Source: Volvariella volvacea V23 (Eukaryota; Basidiomycota; Agaricomycetes; Agaricales; Pluteaceae). From it: a stretch of 28,649 nucleotides of DNA. Made by a program: the position numbers and the translations under genes. Below are positions 23,491 to 28,649 of this stretch, piece by piece. The notes beneath the pieces were generated by a model that did no database searches, was not told the origin of the DNA, and saw nothing but the letters and a program-made list of their open reading frames with translations. The stretch spans positions 1,098,753 to 1,127,401 of the forward strand of contig KB722739.1 in NCBI GenBank assembly GCA_000349905.1. Reading direction: 5' to 3'. Numbering within the stretch: the first letter of the stretch is position 1; each line of letters begins with the position of its first letter.

Positions 23491-23498
23491 ATCTTATA
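23491..23498 (-). promoter_or_regulatory. TATA-box-like site for the Gly-rich gene
   Basis: TATAAGAT on the minus strand, about 80 nt upstream of the start codon at 23412, a spacing that leaves a leader of roughly 50 nt and supports this start region. Confidence 0.45.
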
Positions 23499-24310
23499 GG
23501 TCTCTCGCCATATATTTCCCGTTTTGGTAGCTCAGGTCCCTGGCCCATACCGCCGGATAGACCAGAGCCGAGCACTGCCTCGTCCAATGCGTTTCTCCAC
23601 ACGCTGCGTGGTGGCACCCACCAATGGCTCTTGCCCCAATATGACATCTGTATATGATTATCACCGCCGTCATCGTCACTAGTAGACGTCTGAACACCCA
23701 CAAGCTCAGCCAAAATTCTAAAATCGCAAACTACCACCTCCCGGATCTCTTATATTGGCTGCTTGGCAAGTTCTGATCATCAATCGTTTTTACTTACTGC
23801 TTGAACTACTGCCACCTGTCAGTGTGCCGCGGTGCCGCAGACGTATTCGGAATGTGTAGTCAGGCCGCCCACGCTCTGACTACGCCAAGGTCTGCTACTC
23901 CACGATAACGCCTCAGTCAGTCTTTACTCCATCTATACAACTCAAGGCTGTACAGACAGTGAGGTGTTCCTCACATTGTTCTACGTACCTTCTTGGGCCA
24001 TCACCCATGCACACGAGCGTACGTCACGCGCCTATCATCCCTGTTCATATCTCCCCTCATCGGCGCCTTATTAATTCCCCTATATTTTTTTGGCGGTCTT
24101 TGACTGTAATTTAGGAGAAAATTGCAGGCACATTGCACAGCCCCAACAGTTGCCGCGTACGTCTAAGCATTGGCGAGAGGCGGGGGCGCGTAGTAAATGC
24201 CACTGTTGTACGTGTGCGCATTGGTGATTATTCGCCTGAGCACTGCACCTAGGGCAAAAACTGTGTAGGCGAAGTCACTCATGTGAATTTTTACATGCCA
24301 TAGCATGCAC

Positions 24311-24330
24311 GACCACTACGCGTAGTGGTC
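24311..24330. repeat. Perfect 20-bp palindrome
   Basis: GACCACTACGCGTAGTGGTC is identical to its reverse complement over all 20 bases; the next base pair outward does not match. It could be a hairpin near a transposon end, the fused ends of an excised element, or a dyad binding site. Confidence 0.9.
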
Positions 24331-24380
24331 CTTACTTCCGTGCCTCCCGGATTTTTTTGGTTGAGTTGAAATCCATAAGT

Positions 24381-24391
24381 GGGATTGAACC
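24381..24391 (-). other. tRNA B-box-like sequence, possible tRNA-derived relic
   Basis: On the minus strand GGTTCAATCCC matches the internal RNA polymerase III B-box, preceded by GAGCACAGCCCAGTCGCGGTCAT, which resembles the anticodon-to-T-arm part of a tRNA in base layout. The T stem does not pair properly and no cloverleaf can be closed, so it is not a functional tRNA. A decayed tRNA or SINE is possible. Confidence 0.3.
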
Positions 24392-24687
24392 CATGACCGC
24401 GACTGGGCTGTGCTCAATTCGCCGAACTTAGGGCGTCCTGGAACAACACGCTGCCATCTACCATGAGTAAGTAAAACCTCTTCGAAGCAACAGTCAACAT
24501 TAATCGTACCGAGCTTGTGATTTTTCATGGCGCACTACTTCACCCTGAAGCACCATTTTCATTACTACCACCATAGCGCATGCACAGCGCCTCATTGTTG
24601 GGGCGAGGCATGAGACTCCGCTATCGTCCTAGGCTCGTTCATGCCTGAAATCGGAAAGGCCTATCCTAGTGGGCTGTGCTCTGAGGG

Positions 24688-24716
24688 CCCGGTTCTCGTG
24701 GCCACGAGTTGCCGGG
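24688..24716. repeat. Hairpin with a 14-bp perfect core palindrome
   Basis: The core CTCGTGGCCACGAG (24695-24708) is a perfect palindrome. Outside a TT/TT mismatch, CCCGG (24688-24692) can pair with CCGGG (24712-24716). Confidence 0.75.
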
Positions 24717-24959
24717 TCATTGGAAAAGGAAATACTTAACAAAACGCTTACAAGAATCCTAGTGCAAGCGGGTTGCGGTAGAAGCGTGTGCATGCCAGAG
24801 AGTCCGCTTCATCCGAAATGAGCCTCCTGCGACCTGTAGCTGCATTACGAGCCTTTCCTTTTCATTTGCTTTGCTCTCGCCGTTGTTGACGGCTATCGCC
24901 AGTGCTTCACAACACCACCCAAACCACACGGATTCATGACTTACTGAGACGTCAGCGCG

Positions 24960-24979
24960 AGGAGGCCCTACGGCCTCCT
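24960..24979. repeat. Short inverted repeat (8-bp stem, 4-nt loop)
   Basis: AGGAGGCC and GGCCTCCT flank a CTAC loop. It is too short to assign a role and may be chance. Confidence 0.6.
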
Positions 24980-25609
24980 TCGCTGAAGGGGCTCGCATCT
25001 GTTCATATGTTCTACAGTATAGCCCGAGAATGAGGCAGTGTGTACTGTAGGTGTGCCTTGTGCATTATTGTTACGTCCGGCGGACCTGGAACGCAAGGAA
25101 TGAGCGGTAGGATTTCATCCGCGCTCAAATCACGAGTATCGCAATGGAGTGACTATGGAATGTTTCTGACAGAATAAGACCTGTGTAGAGCAATAGAGAC
25201 CAATGGCTCGGGGCGATACAAGGCACTGTATTTGCTTCCGAGGTCTAATAGATAACAGGTCTGAGCGCATTTGCCAAGTCATTCCGAATCGTCACTTGCC
25301 TATTCAACATCACTATAGGTTGGTCGACAAGGGTGCAGGAAAACAGCATCACGCGCGGTGCGGACCGCATGCGACGCCAATACCCTATGCCATCTGGTCC
25401 TTGTAGTAGCCTTAGTCGTTCAGCTGCACAGCGACTGTAATAGCACCTGTGCCTTATTTGTTCATGAGTCACTGCAACATTCACAGCCAGCCTTGGCTTT
25501 CCCAGGGCGCTTGTGCCTCAGCCACCAGCCGTAGTCCCCCCATCCCTCACGCAAGTACTCCACAGATGTCAGAAACACCCAAACTAACAGCCTGGTCACC
25601 ATGTAGGAC

Positions 25610-26917
25610 ATGTCCTGTTACCAGAAAGCGCCCACAGCGAATGGCCATCTAGGCATACCAACTGAAATCCTATCCGTCATCTTCGAATCCTCCTTATCAC
25701 AGCCCATCCATATCCCACCCGACTTCACTCAGCCACCCTGGCTGCTCACTCGCATCTGTTCACACTGGCGACGAGTTGCATTAAACACGCCAAGCCTGTG
25801 GTGCGAGATCGATTTTGATCTCCGTGGCCAGATTGACCCCACTCCTCGGTTACGCTTGGGTGTTCTCTGTGCACAGCGAGCGGGTAGTATGCCACTAAGC
25901 GTGCAGAACGCGGTCAACCTTATGGAAGGAATTATCAATACTACTACACCGCAATTCGTAGATGAATTCCTTGTCCCGCATTCACGCCGACTATCTGTCC
26001 TCCAACTCACAGTTTCCGCACGGGCCATGGAGGGTCTATTCAAACTGCCAGCTGGATCACTGGCCAATTTGAAGGAGATATCTATCAATTGCACGGATAT
26101 GGAAAGATCCCAAGGCGTTCTTTGGACGCAGGAAGCTACCGCCTTTCGAGAATGCCCGCACCTTCAAAGCGTACACATCAAGTCCCTCTTCGAGCGGGTT
26201 GATCCACGTGTGTTGAACCTCCCATGGGGCCAGCTTACGATCTTGGCCTTCGCGAATGCTTACATGTCGCTGGAGAGCTGTCATGCCATTCTTCAACACT
26301 GTGCACGGCTTGAATTCGCTGCATTGGGCTTTGATGCCATGTCGGGATCAAGCAATAATGACGCATTCGCATTGACTGCTGAAAAGGTTGTCCTGCCCCA
26401 CCTCTCCCACCTAAGCGTCCAGTTCAATTACGGGTACACCCCGATCTTCTCTATCCTCACACTACCCAGCATTAAGACGATCAAGTTGCAATCCGGCATG
26501 GACGTCACAGCAGGATGGAGTCCAGAGGCTTTTCAACAATTCATAAGGCGATCCTCTTGCCAGATTCTGCAACTGTCTCTGGACTTCACCAACTTCGATG
26601 GCCAGCACCTCCTTAGCATGCTCCAGTGTTCTCCGACACTCCAATACTGCGTTATAAAGTGTCGAAGCGATCTGGCCGAAGTCTTTGAGAAAGTAGGTAC
26701 AGGGGAGTTGGTGCCGCAGTTAATCGCGTTGGTTTTGAGGGTAGAGACATCGGAAACTGCGGGTCAATTGTTTGATGCTCTGGAAAGGCGAGTTAGATTG
26801 GGCAGGAACGATGTCACGAAGGTGGAGACGGTCAAGATGATTCTGACGAACGTGTTGCCGAAGGAGTTCTATAGAAGGGCTCAGATACTGAAAGAGAGGG
26901 GGGTCACTATTTCATGA
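25610..26917 (+). CDS. F-box protein
   Basis: Single-exon gene of 435 residues, unusual here for having no intron. The F-box is near the N-terminus: GIPTEILSVIFESSL, then PPWLLTRICSHWRRVALNTPSLWCEIDFDL at about residues 43-72. This is the standard layout of agaricomycete F-box proteins, with the helix pair followed by the RVC/HWRxxAL and TPxLW motifs. The rest looks like degenerate leucine-rich repeats (for example LQLTVSARAMEGLF, LSVQFNYGYTPIFSILTLPS, LQLSLDFTNF), probably the target-binding surface. F-box proteins recruit substrates to SCF ubiquitin ligases through Skp1; the target is unknown. The start is the first ATG in this frame after an in-frame stop (TAG at 25604). The first 14 residues are not conserved in type, so a spliced upstream exon cannot be excluded. 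It is not closely similar to the other F-box-like gene of the window. Confidence 0.85.
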   Translation: MSCYQKAPTANGHLGIPTEILSVIFESSLSQPIHIPPDFTQPPWLLTRICSHWRRVALNTPSLWCEIDFDLRGQIDPTPRLRLGVLCAQRAGSMPLSVQNAVNLMEGIINTTTPQFVDEFLVPHSRRLSVLQLTVSARAMEGLFKLPAGSLANLKEISINCTDMERSQGVLWTQEATAFRECPHLQSVHIKSLFERVDPRVLNLPWGQLTILAFANAYMSLESCHAILQHCARLEFAALGFDAMSGSSNNDAFALTAEKVVLPHLSHLSVQFNYGYTPIFSILTLPSIKTIKLQSGMDVTAGWSPEAFQQFIRRSSCQILQLSLDFTNFDGQHLLSMLQCSPTLQYCVIKCRSDLAEVFEKVGTGELVPQLIALVLRVETSETAGQLFDALERRVRLGRNDVTKVETVKMILTNVLPKEFYRRAQILKERGVTIS

Positions 26918-27587
26918 AATGAGATGGTCAACGCGCGAATCTACAGGAGGGCGTCCTTGATTTACAGTCTCATAGCGTAGCTGACATGTGATTGGACTCG
27001 TGGATGAATACATACATAACTGGGTATTCGGCTCACCATCGCTGTAGTATATTTCATCTATGTGGGGTTGCAATCCTTTCTTTCGATTTCATAGAGTGAA
27101 TCGCCATTTGATAATTATCCTCATTTTCATCAGGTTCCCACCACGGCGGCTTCGAACTTCCATAGATCTCACATTTTCTTGTTCCTCGAAGGCAACTCGA
27201 CGCGCGTTTGTAGTTTTATCATGACTGTCATGTCGCACGACGCTCGAGCCCACATTCCTACTAATACTAGACGTTGTGCTGCTGATTGAAAGCATTTAGT
27301 GACGGTGTCCTCTCGTGCACTCCAATAAGTAAGCAATTAAAGCGTGTAGTTTTCTTACGTATCCTCACCCTGGTTTCGTTGCATGGCTAGAACCGTCTAT
27401 CACATCAGGCCCTTTCTCGTCACCCTAACATAACCGTTCCATAGCAATACGGTCGATCATCCCTTTTTCTAGGGCCCATTAGAAGTAACGATACTATAAA
27501 AGCTGTGCGAGTGCACGAACGAGGGGAAAACTCCCCGCATTCACGCTCGTTCATCTACTTTCCTTATTTTTCCACCTCCCGTTCCAT
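26918..27587. other. Intergenic: F-box gene 3' flank and P450 promoter
   Basis: No gene seen. Short minus-strand frames (27089-27295, 27564-27860) lack family likeness. The right end holds the P450 promoter with a TATA box at 27495. Confidence 0.5.
27495..27502 (+). promoter_or_regulatory. TATA box of the P450 gene
   Basis: TATAAAAG lies 86 nt before the P450 start codon and is followed by a pyrimidine-rich leader (about 27540-27580), a common arrangement in regulated basidiomycete genes. Confidence 0.6.
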
Positions 27588-28649
27588 ATGCTCTCCCTCG
27601 ATTTCAACCTCGTAGCGAGCAGCGCTTGCTTTGTTGCTTTCGTTTACGCCTATCTCGTCAAATACCGAAGACGTGGACTGTCCTCTCTTCCTCTCCCTCC
27701 TGGTCCTCCCGGAAAACCTATTGTGGGTAACCTGTTTGACGATTTGCCAACAAAGTTTGAGTGGCATACATACCACGAATGGGCAAAGAAATACAGTAAG
27801 TGACAATCCATTTCGTCTTGTCTGGCTCAAATTTCTGGCTTGTGTAGATTCCGACATCATTTCTATGAACCTCGCTGGGACGACGTTCGTAATTCTGGAT
27901 TCTGCGGAAGCAGCGTATGACTTGTTGGAATGCCGGTCAACAATTTATTCTGACCGGTAAGCACTAATTATGCTTTGTCGGAGGGGCTCCTGTAAATCGA
28001 AATTGGGCAGTATGCGCTTTCCCATGGTCAACGAGCTTATGGGGTGGGATTTCGATTTTGCATTCATGAGATACGGTGAGTTGGTGCGTAGTCATTCATC
28101 CCCTTCGTCTCTCATAATTTTTGACCCAGGCGATGACTGGTAAATTTCATCTATACACTACATGTCTGTGACGAGGCTAAATGCAAGTCGGAATTTGAAG
28201 GCGTCAACGTCGAAGGATCATGCATCAGTCGTTCCACCCAACTGCTGTTTCGCGTTTCAGACCTCAAACACAGAAGGCAACTCATGAGCTCCTTCGAAGA
28301 CTTCTCGATGACCCAGAGAACTTCTTTACGCATGTCCGACAGTGCGTCTCTTATATTTCTTGCTCCCGAGTAATGGCTCAACTCCAAATAGCATGGGCGG
28401 AGAAATAATCATGTCCGTAACCTACGGCATCAACGTTCAACCCAAGGACGATCCGTACTTAGACTATTCAGATCGTGCTCTTCGTCATCTTGTAACTGCA
28501 GCAATCCCTGGAGCTTTCTTGGTTGACACGCTGCCTTTTCTGAAATATGTACCTGAGTGGATGCCTGGCGCTGGTTTCAAACGAAAAGCTAAGGAATGGA
28601 GAAAGGCTGCCAGACTTATGGTGGAAGTACCTTTCGACCATGTGAAGCG
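27588..28649 (+). CDS. Cytochrome P450 monooxygenase, N-terminal part, cut by window edge
   Basis: Six exons are visible: 27588-27795, 27848-27956, 28011-28075, 28130-28139, 28201-28341 and 28392 to the window end, joined by introns of 52, 54, 54, 61 and 50 nt. They code for about 263 residues. The N-terminus has a membrane anchor (LVASSACFVAFVYAYLV) and the Pro-rich hinge LPLPPGPPGKPIVGNLF. Then come YSDRMRFPMVNELMGWDFDF, the C-helix motif WRQRRRIMHQSFHPTAV (W and R contact haem propionate), GGEIIMSVTYGI and LPFLKYVPEWMPGAGF. This series is typical of fungal class II P450s often labelled O-methylsterigmatocystin oxidoreductase-like. The enzyme would sit on the ER membrane and oxidise a small hydrophobic substrate with electrons from P450 reductase. 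The I-helix, ExxR and the haem Cys loop lie beyond the window. Exon 4 is only 10 nt long. Confidence 0.93.

Larger units (their letters stand above)
23499..25609. other. Gene-free region with palindromes and a tRNA-like site
   Basis: No protein-coding gene is supported; frames are short and without likeness. It contains the 20-bp palindrome at 24311-24330, a tRNA B-box-like sequence at 24381-24391, a hairpin at 24688-24716 and another at 24960-24979. The clustering suggests decayed mobile-element sequence, which is an inference. Confidence 0.45.

Noticed and set aside
23468..23737. Minus-strand frame upstream of the Gly-rich gene that might supply a signal peptide
   Set aside because: The start is non-ATG, it overlaps the TATA-like site, it has no hydrophobic leader and no in-phase splice to the Gly-rich exon was found.
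24311..24330. Helitron 3' end (hairpin followed by CTRR)
   Set aside because: The hairpin is present but neither strand shows CTRR at the expected short distance, so a Helitron terminus cannot be claimed.
14371..28649. A secondary-metabolite or detoxification cluster joining the GST and P450 genes
   Set aside because: They lie about 12 kb apart with cohesin and F-box genes between them, and no core biosynthetic enzyme is present.

Overview
The window looks like a gene-rich stretch of an Agaricomycete (mushroom-forming basidiomycete) chromosome. Three things point there. Coding regions are cut by many very short introns, mostly 50-77 nt, with GTRNGN-type donors. Recognisable proteins are eukaryotic and fungal: cohesin SMC1, a basidiomycete-type tetraspanin, a P450, F-box proteins and an omega-like GST. 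Gene families of unknown function also have a strongly agaricomycete look. No bacterial, organellar or CRISPR-type features were seen. All exon structures were worked out by hand from splice consensus, phase and protein family likeness.

Layout, left to right: a 5'-partial view of a tetraspanin gene running off the left edge (minus, to 653); an F-box-like gene (minus, 1247-2365); a decayed PIF1/Helitron-type helicase fragment (minus, about 2862-3383); a very large Ser/Pro/Gly-rich, probably disordered protein of about 2,600 residues (minus, 4273-12124) with two spliced leader introns upstream; a gene-poor 2.2 kb gap; a four-exon omega-like glutathione transferase (minus, 14371-15359); the complete 22-exon cohesin gene SMC1 (minus, 16223-21315, 1253 aa); a three-exon Gly-rich, N-glycosylation-rich probable surface protein (minus, 22355-23412); a 2.2 kb region without genes that holds a perfect 20-bp palindrome, other hairpins and a tRNA B-box-like site; an F-box protein on the plus strand (25610-26917); and the first six exons of a cytochrome P450 running off the right edge (plus, from 27588).

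These genes are not an operon or an obvious pathway. GST and P450 could both serve detoxification, but they are 12 kb apart and this is only an inference. The items most worth a second look are the giant disordered protein with short conserved-looking islands and a likely unannotated 48-nt in-frame intron, the Gly-rich surface protein family, the 10-nt P450 microexon, and the palindrome/tRNA-like region near 24.3 kb. I did not find a convincing new multi-gene system.
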